Shown: one piece after another, positions 10,517 to 18,398 of the stretch | Layout of the letters: the number at the start of each line of letters is the position of its first letter | How positions within the stretch are numbered: the stretch's first letter is position 1 | Assembly (NCBI GenBank): GCA_030620005.1 | Contig: JAUXAJ010000011.1 | Coordinates: 1-38,120, forward strand | DNA: 38,120 nt | Direction: 5' to 3' | Origin: Promethearchaeota archaeon | GTDB lineage: Archaea > Asgardarchaeota > Lokiarchaeia > Sigynarchaeales > SOKP01 | Translations under genes and position numbers: made by a program | Notes under the pieces: model-generated | Seen by the model: only the letters and a program-made list of their open reading frames with translations | Told to the model about the DNA's origin: nothing | The model's database searches: none

Positions 10517-10942
10517 ATGGTTGTGGTAGATACAGATTTTTTAGTTGCATATTTGAGAGGAAAAGATAACTCTTACGGGTTTTATCAACAAATAAAAAAT
10601 GAACAAGGGAATTTAAAAACAACTGTTTTCAATGTAGCAGAATTATATAAAGGTTGTTATAGCATGAAAAATGTCGCAAAAGGTTTAATAAAAGTAAAAA
10701 CTCTAGTCGAATCGTTGAAGGAGATTTTACCATTTAATGAGAAAGCCATTCAAGAATATGCTAAAATTTCAGCAGATTTGAAAAAAAGAGGTGAAAAGAT
10801 TGGAACAATGGACGAGTTAATCGCTAGCATATGCATTGCTAGCAATGAAACTTTCTATACTCGGAATGAAAGGCATTTCGAAAAAATAGAAGATTTATCA
10901 ATAATAAATTGGTATGATATTGGACAGCAATTAAAGAATTAA
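10517..10942 (+). CDS. vapC: PIN-domain toxin VapC
   Basis: A 141-residue PIN ribonuclease of ordinary VapC length. Active-site residues are D5 in VVDTDFLVAYL, E42 in NVAELYKG, D99 in GTMDELIAS, and the final motif YTRNERHFEKI, where Asn occupies the fourth position, as is usual in this archaeal subgroup. The gene is complete and follows its antitoxin directly, so this is an apparently functional VapBC module. Members cleave RNA when the antitoxin is degraded. Confidence 0.88.
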   Translation: MVVVDTDFLVAYLRGKDNSYGFYQQIKNEQGNLKTTVFNVAELYKGCYSMKNVAKGLIKVKTLVESLKEILPFNEKAIQEYAKISADLKKRGEKIGTMDELIASICIASNETFYTRNERHFEKIEDLSIINWYDIGQQLKN

Positions 10943-11077
10943 ATATCTAATCTCGATTTTTAATTAATCCTTCCTTTCTTTATATATAATTTTAATATTT
11001 TAAATAATGATATAATATGAGAACAAATCTCGCTATTAAATATAAAAAAAAACAAAATAAGATGAGGATATTTAAAT

Positions 11078-12472
11078 ATGAAAACTGAAAGTGAAGGTAT
11101 TAAAAGATATCCTAAGAAAATTCTTGCTTCGTTTCAGCTTGGAAATCTTGTAGGGTTAATGATGAGCCAAATAACTGCCCAACAATTGACATTTTACTAT
11201 CAAAGCGAAATAGGACTCGATATAACTCTATTCCTTATAGCCCAAATCATTTACATGCTTTTTAACATGTTCAACGACCCTCTTTTAGGCTATTTCTGCG
11301 ATAAGTCAACTCGATTCACTGAAAAATGGGGCAAGCGATTTCCGTTCATTGTAATGGGCTCCATACCTTATAGCTTCTTGATTGTCTTTCTTTTCATGGC
11401 ACCAGCAGTAAGTCAAGTAGGACAAATCGGCGTCTTTCTATGGTTCTTGATCGTTCAATGTCTCATAGATGGCGTCTTTTCGCTTTACGATATCAACAGG
11501 GTCGCTCTTTTCCCTGACAAATTCAGACATAATAAGGACCGAAAAATAGCTGGTGTTATTACAACATTTCTCGAAACAATAGGAGTTTTACTTGGAATTT
11601 TAATTCCCGTGTTAATCGTTGAAATTTATGGTGGAGATGTAGGATATACTTTTCAAGCAATTATTGTTGCGATTATTGCTTTAATTCTCTATTTGTTAAT
11701 GATCCCTGGAATACGTGAAGGTCCGGAAATGATACAACGCAGAATGCGCTTAGATTTAGAACCACATGACTCATTTTTCGCAGGAATGAGAGATGCCTTG
11801 AAGGATAGGGACTTTATTGGTTACATGATTTTATATGTGACTTATTCTGGCTGCATGGGGCTAGTAATGGCTTCAGTCCCTTTTGTTATTAGAGATATTC
11901 TTCAATTACCTAAAATTGGGGAAATAATAACGATATTCTACGTCTTTGCGGTATTGGTTACAGCTCCCTTCTGGTATAAGCTTTCCTTTAAATTAGGAAT
12001 AAAAAAAGTTGCTACAATAGGCGGGTGTATCTTAGGATCCGTAATGTTATTATTTTTGGTTATCCCTGAAGGTGAAGCGGGCTTACCCATTACAATTTTT
12101 GGATTAATTGTTGCTGGATCTGTGGATGGGGCAATAATAACCATGACGATGCCGCTCTTTTCTAGCGTGGTTGACAAAGCGACTGTAAACTCGGGAAAAC
12201 GCAGTGAAGGAATGTATCAAGGCACGTTTATCTTCCTTAGTCGAATATCAATAGTGATACATGCCATTATTTTTTGGTTCGTCCAAACCATTTTAGGGTA
12301 CAATCCGCAAGGGAATAATACAACTGAACAACTCTGGGGACTTCGGATACAAGTAGGTGTTTTTCCCATCATAATCATTGGAACTGGACTTTTAATCTTT
12401 TGGAAATTTTACAAAATTTCTGCCGAAGAAATGGAAGCCAACACTAAAAAATTAAAAAAACTAGCTCTATAA
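11078..12472 (+). CDS. GPH-family sugar:cation symporter
   Basis: A 464-residue, twelve-helix transporter of the glycoside-pentoside-hexuronide (MelB-like) family of the major facilitator superfamily. The signature after the second helix is NDPLLGYFCDKSTRF followed by EKWGKRFPFI, with the Asp residues that in MelB take part in cation and sugar binding. The middle loop (REGPEMIQRRMRLDLEPHD) and the tail (ISAEEMEANTKKLKKLAL) are cytoplasmic. It should import a small glycoside or free sugar with Na+ or H+. GAGG seven bases before the ATG fits a ribosome-binding site. It is transcribed alone and ends in a T-run. The substrate is unknown. Confidence 0.9.
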   Translation: MKTESEGIKRYPKKILASFQLGNLVGLMMSQITAQQLTFYYQSEIGLDITLFLIAQIIYMLFNMFNDPLLGYFCDKSTRFTEKWGKRFPFIVMGSIPYSFLIVFLFMAPAVSQVGQIGVFLWFLIVQCLIDGVFSLYDINRVALFPDKFRHNKDRKIAGVITTFLETIGVLLGILIPVLIVEIYGGDVGYTFQAIIVAIIALILYLLMIPGIREGPEMIQRRMRLDLEPHDSFFAGMRDALKDRDFIGYMILYVTYSGCMGLVMASVPFVIRDILQLPKIGEIITIFYVFAVLVTAPFWYKLSFKLGIKKVATIGGCILGSVMLLFLVIPEGEAGLPITIFGLIVAGSVDGAIITMTMPLFSSVVDKATVNSGKRSEGMYQGTFIFLSRISIVIHAIIFWFVQTILGYNPQGNNTTEQLWGLRIQVGVFPIIIIGTGLLIFWKFYKISAEEMEANTKKLKKLAL

Positions 12473-12480
12473 TTTACATG

Positions 12481-12488
12481 TTTTTTTT
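12481..12488 (+). terminator. Oligo-T terminator after the symporter
   Basis: A run of eight T follows the symporter stop codon by eight bases, with no stem needed. Archaeal RNA polymerase terminates at such U-tracts. The rest of the 226-base gap to the next gene is AT-rich promoter-like DNA. Confidence 0.5.
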
Positions 12489-12698
12489 ATTTATCTATTT
12501 TTAAATCTAAAGAATTGAAAGAGCTTAACCTTCAGAGTGATATTGGAGAAATAATGAGTCTCTGCTAATTTTTTTAGTTACTTCTGTTTCAATAAAAATT
12601 GGACTATTGAATTAATATATAAAATAAATCATATAAAGAATATAAGATGGTTTTTATTAGAAATATATCTTATAAAAAAAAAAAATAAATAAATAAAA

Positions 12699-13946
12699 AT
12701 GTCTCGAGGTAACGACTCCCCAAAATTGTGTTGGGCATGTGGGGCAGAATTAGAGGTTTCACATAAATTCTGCAAAAATTGCGGTAAACCAGTTAAAGTT
12801 CATGAGGCCCCGGCCAACCAACCTATTTCCCCAACTCATAAGGCCCATGATCCTCCCTTGAACACGGTTCCTAACTCTAGAACAACTTCAATTCAAAACA
12901 GAAATGGAAATAGCCCCCCAAAATATTGTTATATTTGTGGGGCACAATTAGAAGAATCAAACAAATTTTGCAAGAATTGTGGTAAACCAGTTAGATTTTA
13001 CGAGAATTCTGCCAACCAACCTATCGCCCAACCTATCGCCCCAACAACTTCAATTCAAAACGAAAATGGAAATAGGTCGTCAATGCAATATCCTTCTCAA
13101 TTAAAAAATCAAAATTCAACTATTAACCCTCCAGTAATTCAACGTATTGATCAACTAGAAAAGAAAATTAACGAAATTGATATCAAGAAACGATTTGAGA
13201 CGATTGATTACAAATTAAATGCCCTTTTTGGTGAAGTTCATTTTGATCAAAATTTTAAAGATTTGGAAAAAAAAATCAATGAACAATCTTCAAAAGAGGA
13301 GATTTCTCATTTAACCGAAAAAATTAAGAATCGACTTAAAGATTTAGAAAAGAAAATGGACGAACTGGCAACTGCAGACGACATCTTGCATCTGCACGGG
13401 AAAATTGATGCCTTGAATTTGGAACGCTTTGATTCTATATTAAATACCATCGAAAATCGTGTGGCGAACCTTAAACCGGACGAAAAAGTAATGAATTTAG
13501 CCAAAAACACGGTTATTCGCTTGAACACTCTTGAAGAGATAATCAGTAACTTCAACATTGAAGATCGAAAAAGACTTATCAAGATTGATGAGAGACTCAA
13601 TAGTTTTGAGAATAAAGTCGAATCCATGAATAAAATATTAGCTACATTGGTTCCGTCTTTAGTGAAGCTTACAGAAAAAGTAAATCAATTGCAAACTACT
13701 GTTAATTCAAATTTTTTTAAAATAAAATCAAACCCACCTCTCGAAAAATTCCCCGTTTTATCTCAACCATCGACGAATCTCGCCCCTTTTCCCGGCCCAA
13801 AAATAAAGTCCCAAGCTCAAAAATCTAACGCCCAAGAATTACCACCCTCCAAAAAAGAGGAAATTAAAAGTGGAAAACCTTCCCAAGAATCCACGGATGA
13901 TAAAAAAGAAAGTAATAAAGATAAAAAAAAGATTTTAACCATATAA
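12699..13946 (+). CDS. Tandem zinc-ribbon, coiled-coil protein
   Basis: A 415-residue protein. Two zinc ribbons open it: C11-x2-C14 with C26-x2-C29 (CWACG, KFCKNCGKP) and a second near 75-96 (CYICG, KFCKNCGKP). Each is followed by a Pro/Asn-rich linker that repeats TTSIQNxNGN, so ribbon plus linker is a duplicated unit. Residues about 145-345 form long heptad-rich helices (EKKINEID, LEKKMDEL, NSFENKVESMN), a probable coiled coil. The last 70 residues are Pro/Lys/Ser-rich and disordered. It has no membrane segment. The TATA-like CTTATAAAA at 12669-12677 is too close for a long leader, so the mRNA is probably leaderless from ATG 12699. The function is not known; such modular proteins are frequent in Asgard genomes. 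Confidence 0.75.
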   Translation: MSRGNDSPKLCWACGAELEVSHKFCKNCGKPVKVHEAPANQPISPTHKAHDPPLNTVPNSRTTSIQNRNGNSPPKYCYICGAQLEESNKFCKNCGKPVRFYENSANQPIAQPIAPTTSIQNENGNRSSMQYPSQLKNQNSTINPPVIQRIDQLEKKINEIDIKKRFETIDYKLNALFGEVHFDQNFKDLEKKINEQSSKEEISHLTEKIKNRLKDLEKKMDELATADDILHLHGKIDALNLERFDSILNTIENRVANLKPDEKVMNLAKNTVIRLNTLEEIISNFNIEDRKRLIKIDERLNSFENKVESMNKILATLVPSLVKLTEKVNQLQTTVNSNFFKIKSNPPLEKFPVLSQPSTNLAPFPGPKIKSQAQKSNAQELPPSKKEEIKSGKPSQESTDDKKESNKDKKKILTI

Positions 13947-14091
13947 TTTTTCACCTTAATTCTTCCTTCTTGAAAAGTAAAGGAGTATAGTAGCACGAGC
14001 AAAAATTATTTTGACCTTTAGAGTAATTTCAGAAAACTTGTAGTTGTTTTTTCTTAAAAAATCTTTATAAACTATTCTCAAGGGAATTCGG

Positions 14092-15513
14092 TTATTTTAG
14101 TTGCTTCCTTCTTATTCTTTTTCTTTCTTTCTTAGTTAAAATTTGTTTTCGTAATCCTTCAGCAGTTTGACCTTTTAATGCGTTAATAATTCGAATAACT
14201 GCTCGGGTGAGTGGTTCGAAGCTTTCTTGGTGGATTTTGTCTATGGTATCGGCAGGGTCGAATAGATAGGGCGGTGCAGTTAAAAACGATACGAACGGTA
14301 CTCCTGCAGGTGGGTAAAAAGCTCCGTCAGTAGGAGGTCCTTCCATTCCAGGAATCAATCCGTCTGGAGGAAGAAACATCGAGCGCTGTAAATCTTCTTT
14401 AATAATAGCGTCTTCTGTGATTTCTTCAAGTGCGAGGATTCGACTTACAAACCACCATCGTACCGTAGGAGCGTCTAAAGGGATTAATTTTCCGTTCTTG
14501 CTTCTTACATCTCGGGCAACGTGTTCTAAATGAATGGCAGTAACTATTTTTTTTCTAAAATCTTTATTTCCTTCCACAAATGCTCTTGTCCCTATACCAC
14601 CAGCCATGTGGGCGCAATTCATCAGAAACATCAAATTAAATGGTCGTTGTTCTTTAGGAACTTGAGACCAATATTTTGCTTGACCTAATACTAAAGCCAT
14701 CCCTGACGCGTCTTCTACAGCCGAGTTCCAAGGACCGTCGTGGTGAGTTCTAATAACTATCCATTCTTCAGACATTCCCGGTAAGGTGCCTGTTACGTTA
14801 TGCGAAGTAATTTCTGAAATTTTTCCACTATAAGATATCCTGCCTCTTACCGTGCCTTTTTCCATTAACTCAGTAATACTTTTTCCGTTATTTTGACTAA
14901 CCCAAACGCCTGGAATTTCTCTCTTTATCGCATCGTAAGGGACATAATACTTATCTGTTTCCCAAGGAAAACCTGAAAGAATCCCCACGTAACCTAAAAC
15001 CTTATTTTCTAATACCGGGTCAAAAACACTCTGTAATCTAATGTCAAATGGAATGGTCATCTCTAAACTTTCAAATTCATTTGATGGATCGTAATATCGG
15101 TCTACTCCTGCTAAATATTTCAATAACTTTATTGGCAATTTTAATAATTCCAAGTTATCAACGGCAATCTTTCCAGATATGGATGTATCATCTGAAATCA
15201 CGCGTAATTCGGCCTCGATACCCTCTGTAGGTGAAGTATAGGGAATTGGGAAGCATGGGATATTTACCACGTCGTTAGGCTTATCCACTAACCAAATTTC
15301 AAGGTTGGCATCTTGAGCTTCCCACTTTTTTACAGGCATGGGATCAAGGTTAACATCTTCCAGACCGAAAGCTTCAAAGTGTTCTTTCACCCAGTTTTCT
15401 GCCCAAACATCTGCGGGGTATCCGGGACGTCGAATGCCTTGGTTGAATATTTCAGCAGTCCAAGCCATCATTTGGTCCATGGAAGGAACAGTTTCTTTTT
15501 TTATTTTACTCAT
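14092..15513 (-). CDS. M28-like metallopeptidase homologue with altered metal site
   Basis: A 473-residue protein with the fold order of M28 (aminopeptidase Y/S type) enzymes: an N-terminal helix, an inserted PA-like segment (about 100-235) and the catalytic core. The core keeps H257-x-D259 (RTHHDG) and the bridging Asp D268 (VEDASG). The usual E-E pair is A301-H302 (NCAHMAGGIG), the next Asp is E330 in LEH, and the last His is F418 before DPADTIDKI. The paralogue at 23303 shows the same replacements. There is no signal peptide, so it is probably cytoplasmic. It may be a hydrolase with another metal set, or non-catalytic. Single minus-strand gene. Confidence 0.75.
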   Translation of the reverse strand: MSKIKKETVPSMDQMMAWTAEIFNQGIRRPGYPADVWAENWVKEHFEAFGLEDVNLDPMPVKKWEAQDANLEIWLVDKPNDVVNIPCFPIPYTSPTEGIEAELRVISDDTSISGKIAVDNLELLKLPIKLLKYLAGVDRYYDPSNEFESLEMTIPFDIRLQSVFDPVLENKVLGYVGILSGFPWETDKYYVPYDAIKREIPGVWVSQNNGKSITELMEKGTVRGRISYSGKISEITSHNVTGTLPGMSEEWIVIRTHHDGPWNSAVEDASGMALVLGQAKYWSQVPKEQRPFNLMFLMNCAHMAGGIGTRAFVEGNKDFRKKIVTAIHLEHVARDVRSKNGKLIPLDAPTVRWWFVSRILALEEITEDAIIKEDLQRSMFLPPDGLIPGMEGPPTDGAFYPPAGVPFVSFLTAPPYLFDPADTIDKIHQESFEPLTRAVIRIINALKGQTAEGLRKQILTKKERKRIRRKQLK

Positions 15514-15672
15514 TCAAATCACTTTTAGATCATAAAAAAAATAATTATATAATTTAACAATATATTATTTAATAATTATCCTTACGATTGGATTATTTTT
15601 AATTTCCCTTCAATTTTTTTAAATTTTATTCTGGTATTCTCATTCATCGTTGGCTTTATTATTTTTGCCTTA

Positions 15673-16317
15673 TCATGAATTACCACTCTCAAAGAAATCT
15701 CGGAGATTATTCACAACAAATTTTCTATACTCTAGAGCGGAGATAATCTGGGATTTAACGTTCAAGGGCTCTGAAATAACAAAATGATCTTTTATATCTG
15801 CTTCCATTTTAGCCGCTCCAATTACTATTCCAAGAATGTAATAGAAATTTTTAACTGCGCCTGTTTCTTCTATCTCTTTAGCATCTATTGCATCTTTAAT
15901 ATGGCTTAATAATGCTTTTGTTATTGTAAATTGGCTAGTTCTTTTTTCTATTTCGCCAATTTTTTTTGATTTCGGCGCAGATAATAAAAACATTACTTCA
16001 AATCTGTGAAAATCTTGGCTTGCAAATTCTAGAAAAAATTCTACAAATTTTAAAAAAAGTTCTTTGTATGAACCTTGATGCTTGCTAACAATCTTATTGA
16101 ACGGATTTAGATAATCCCTATAATAACTAAACCTTATGGCAAACCAGAGTTCTCTTTTGCTTTCTACATATCTATAAAGACCAGTTTGCGATAATGTGTT
16201 CAATTCTTTAGCCAAAGCTCGAAGATTTAATCCACGCGCTCCGTATTTAGTAACTAGTCGCTTTCCAGCTTCTATAATTTCGTTGAACTTTCTTTCTCTT
16301 TTTTCTCCGCTTACCAT
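15673..16317 (-). CDS. TetR/AcrR-family transcriptional regulator
   Basis: A 214-residue protein from ATG 16317. An N-terminal helix-turn-helix domain reads IIEAGKRLVTKYGARGLNLRALAKEL, with recognition helix and Y-x-x-x-x-S-K-x-E-L (YRYVESKRELW), the classic TetR end of domain. The remaining 140 residues are an all-helical ligand and dimer domain. Upstream ATGs at 16332 and 16395 would add hydrophobic residues not found in the family. It is divergent from a GPH symporter whose promoter carries a perfect 17-base palindrome; the natural inference is that this regulator represses that symporter until a sugar ligand appears. Confidence 0.85.
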   Translation of the reverse strand: MVSGEKRERKFNEIIEAGKRLVTKYGARGLNLRALAKELNTLSQTGLYRYVESKRELWFAIRFSYYRDYLNPFNKIVSKHQGSYKELFLKFVEFFLEFASQDFHRFEVMFLLSAPKSKKIGEIEKRTSQFTITKALLSHIKDAIDAKEIEETGAVKNFYYILGIVIGAAKMEADIKDHFVISEPLNVKSQIISALEYRKFVVNNLRDFFESGNS

Positions 16318-16413
16318 GCATAAATACACCATGAAAATCTTGGACTTTTTTGAAAACAATGGGAAAGGTACAAAAAGAATAACATTTATTAACATTAAAA
16401 TTAAAATATTTAG

Positions 16414-16421
16414 TATATAAA
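16414..16421 (+). promoter_or_regulatory. TATA box of the second GPH symporter
   Basis: TATATAAA lies 79 bases before the symporter ATG. Archaeal start sites lie about 25 bases downstream of the TATA box, so transcription would begin near 16440, inside the palindrome that follows and leaving a leader of about 60 bases. Confidence 0.5.
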
Positions 16422-16426
16422 AAAGT

Positions 16427-16443
16427 TGTGAACTTTGTTCACA
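16427..16443. promoter_or_regulatory. Palindromic operator (TetR-type) at the symporter start site
   Basis: TGTGAAC-TTT-GTTCACA is a perfect inverted repeat with 7-base arms and a 3-base spacer, placed just after the TATA box where the transcript should start. Its C/G content stands out from the surrounding AT-rich DNA, which argues against chance. It sits between the divergent TetR gene and the symporter. A dimeric regulator bound here would block polymerase. That the neighbouring TetR protein binds it is inferred from position and symmetry. Confidence 0.65.
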
Positions 16444-16499
16444 TTTATGACACTAAATAATAATTAAAAAAAAAATAAAAAGTAAAGGAAGAAAATTTC

Positions 16500-17942
16500 A
16501 TGTCTAAACCAAAACTTGAAAGATCATACATTGCAGGAATAAGTACCAAGAAAATGGTATTTTATTCGTTAGGCGGTATTCTTGGAGGAATAATGTATTC
16601 AATGTTCAACCAATTGCAATTCTATATGGCATCCCTATTATTGATTCCTCAAACTGTGATAGCCCTAGTTTTTCTCATCTATAGTATTGTTGATGGAGCA
16701 AACGATCCAGTTTTTGGTTATTTAGCGGACCGTTCAAGGAAATACACTGAGAAATACGGTAAAAGATATCCGTGGATAATGATTGGAACTATCATAGCCC
16801 CGATATTTCTCATTTTATGCTTTATTCCTGTTGCTACCATAGAACTTGACGCGAGTGGTGCTGTAATCAATCAAGAAGCGATGATTCTAGCTGCCATCTG
16901 GATCATTCTTATCATGTGTATTTACGAGTCGTTTAGGACGGTTTCTGAGATAAATCTTAGTGCGTTGTTCCCTGATCTATTCCGTGGTGCAGGGGCAAGA
17001 AGAAAGATAACTTCAATCATGGCAATCATGGGGTTTCTAAACAGTCTTATAGGTATTGTTTTAATTCCATTATGTTTAGCTATTTTTGGAGGCGTTACCA
17101 GCACATCAGCGTATATAAGTACTGTTATAGTAATCGTTATTCTTGCGTATCTATTAACAATTCCGTTTAGTATAGGTGTTAAGGAACCAGCAGATCTAAA
17201 GCAATTGCGCGTGGACTTAGATGCGAGAGGGAAAAGTACTTCTCCAATAAAGGAAGTACTTATTCGTGTGTTTAAAGATAAAAATTGGATGGCGTTTACT
17301 TTAGCATATTTTTGTTATACCGTTGCTGGATATTGCTTGCTGGCGGGAATCAATTTTTTTGTATTACATTCGTTAGGCTTAGGTATTGAAGCAACGATAA
17401 TTCCGCAATTAGGGGCGCTTCTGATGAGCATCGTTTCAATTCCGATTTTTGCGAAGATATCGAAAACCATTGGTGCCAAAAAAGGCTATTTAATCAGTTT
17501 AATCTTCATGTGCATTTTATTCTTTTCAATGTTCTTTGTTACGGATATAACAGGGTTTACTTTAGCTCTTTTTTTTGGAGGTATAGGTTTAGGAGCAAAT
17601 GGCTACATGTACGCCATTATTTCCAGTGAAGCTATTGATAATGCTGTCGTGACATCTGGAAAGCGGGAAGAAGCCACCTATAACGGTATTTTACGCATTT
17701 TTTCAGGATTTTGTTACTTCTTACAAACGTTAATTTTTGCGATAGTTAGCAGTGCCACGGGTTATAAGCCTTCATTAGGTGCAAATCAAAGTGAAGCCGC
17801 CAAATTAGGTCTGAATCTACAAATCTCGCTAATTCCCCTTGTTATCATGATAGTAGGTGTATTTATCATAGTTTTAATGTATAACATTACCAAAGAGAAA
17901 GCCGATGCAAACAGAGAAAAATTGATTGAATTAAAACTCTAA
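16500..17942 (+). CDS. GPH-family sugar:cation symporter
   Basis: A 480-residue MelB-like transporter with twelve predicted helices. The signature NDPVFGYLADRSRKY then EKYGKRYPWI follows helix 2. The C-terminal cytoplasmic tail, ITKEKADANREKLIELKL, matches the tails at 3-71 and 21427-21501. It is closest in plan to the symporter at 11078 but clearly diverged. GGAAG ten bases before the ATG is a weak ribosome-binding site. Its promoter has a TATA box followed by a perfect palindrome, and the divergently transcribed TetR gene is the probable regulator. The sugar is unknown. Confidence 0.9.
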   Translation: MSKPKLERSYIAGISTKKMVFYSLGGILGGIMYSMFNQLQFYMASLLLIPQTVIALVFLIYSIVDGANDPVFGYLADRSRKYTEKYGKRYPWIMIGTIIAPIFLILCFIPVATIELDASGAVINQEAMILAAIWIILIMCIYESFRTVSEINLSALFPDLFRGAGARRKITSIMAIMGFLNSLIGIVLIPLCLAIFGGVTSTSAYISTVIVIVILAYLLTIPFSIGVKEPADLKQLRVDLDARGKSTSPIKEVLIRVFKDKNWMAFTLAYFCYTVAGYCLLAGINFFVLHSLGLGIEATIIPQLGALLMSIVSIPIFAKISKTIGAKKGYLISLIFMCILFFSMFFVTDITGFTLALFFGGIGLGANGYMYAIISSEAIDNAVVTSGKREEATYNGILRIFSGFCYFLQTLIFAIVSSATGYKPSLGANQSEAAKLGLNLQISLIPLVIMIVGVFIIVLMYNITKEKADANREKLIELKL

Positions 17943-17952
17943 TATATTTACA

Positions 17953-17963
17953 TTTTTTTTTTT
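17953..17963 (+). terminator. Oligo-T terminator
   Basis: Eleven consecutive T residues begin ten bases after the symporter stop codon, a strong archaeal U-tract terminator. Confidence 0.55.
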
Positions 17964-17997
17964 ATTATATCAATTAATTAATGAATTCCGTTAGAGT

Positions 17998-18111
17998 CTA
18001 TTTTTTAAAACGGAAAAGAAATCCACAATTTGGGCACTTCTCGGGAAAGAAATCAGCATCGGAATGTTCACGAATTTCTACTTCAATCTCATTTTCTTCT
18101 TGCTCTTTCAT
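17998..18111 (-). CDS. Tiny CPNCG protein, 37 codons
   Basis: An acidic N-terminal half (MKEQEENEIEVEIREHSD) is followed by a single C-P-x-C-G knuckle (EKCPNCGFLF) and a basic end (RFKK). A half zinc ribbon like this can bind zinc as a dimer, or it may be the surviving end of a larger protein. Its ATG overlaps by four bases (ATGA) the stop of the upstream minus-strand frame that carries a membrane segment. So either the two are translationally coupled, or they are one membrane-plus-zinc-ribbon gene split by a frameshift. No family recognised. Confidence 0.4.
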   Translation of the reverse strand: MKEQEENEIEVEIREHSDADFFPEKCPNCGFLFRFKK

Positions 18112-18299
18112 GTAATTATTTTGTTTTTTACGAATTTAAAGATTAAGGTGAAACCTAATGATAGAATAGATAGATAGAGGGATAGAATGAATACAAGAAT
18201 GAAAAGACCATAGCGCCGGTGAAAATCTGCAAGATTATCAAAGCGAGATAAAACAATAACAAATTTTGTGGTTTTAGATGAAATAGATTTAATACATAG
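18108..18299 (-). pseudogene. Possible membrane-segment relic joined to the CPNCG frame
   Basis: A 63-codon minus-strand frame without a usual start codon (a TAG precedes it directly). It contains a convincing membrane helix between basic flanks: HRRYGLFILVFILSLYLSIL, then LIFKFVKNK. Its TGA overlaps the ATG of the CPNCG frame. A membrane helix followed by a C-terminal zinc ribbon is a plausible single protein, so a broken gene is my preferred reading. The rest of the 456-base gap between flanking genes holds the T-run terminator, a short GATA-rich stretch (18158-18190) and the promoter of the next gene. Confidence 0.3.
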
Positions 18300-18398
18300 C
18301 TATCATTTTAGAATCATACTCTTGAAAAACATTAAAAAAGTTACTTGACTAATCTTTATTCAAGTTAATTTTATATCATGTTATCTTTTTGAATTATT

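Noticed and set aside
18158..18190. Short GATAGA-rich stretch that looks like a microsatellite or repeat array
   Set aside because: Imperfect, about 30 bases, and also part of a minus-strand open frame; no array structure.
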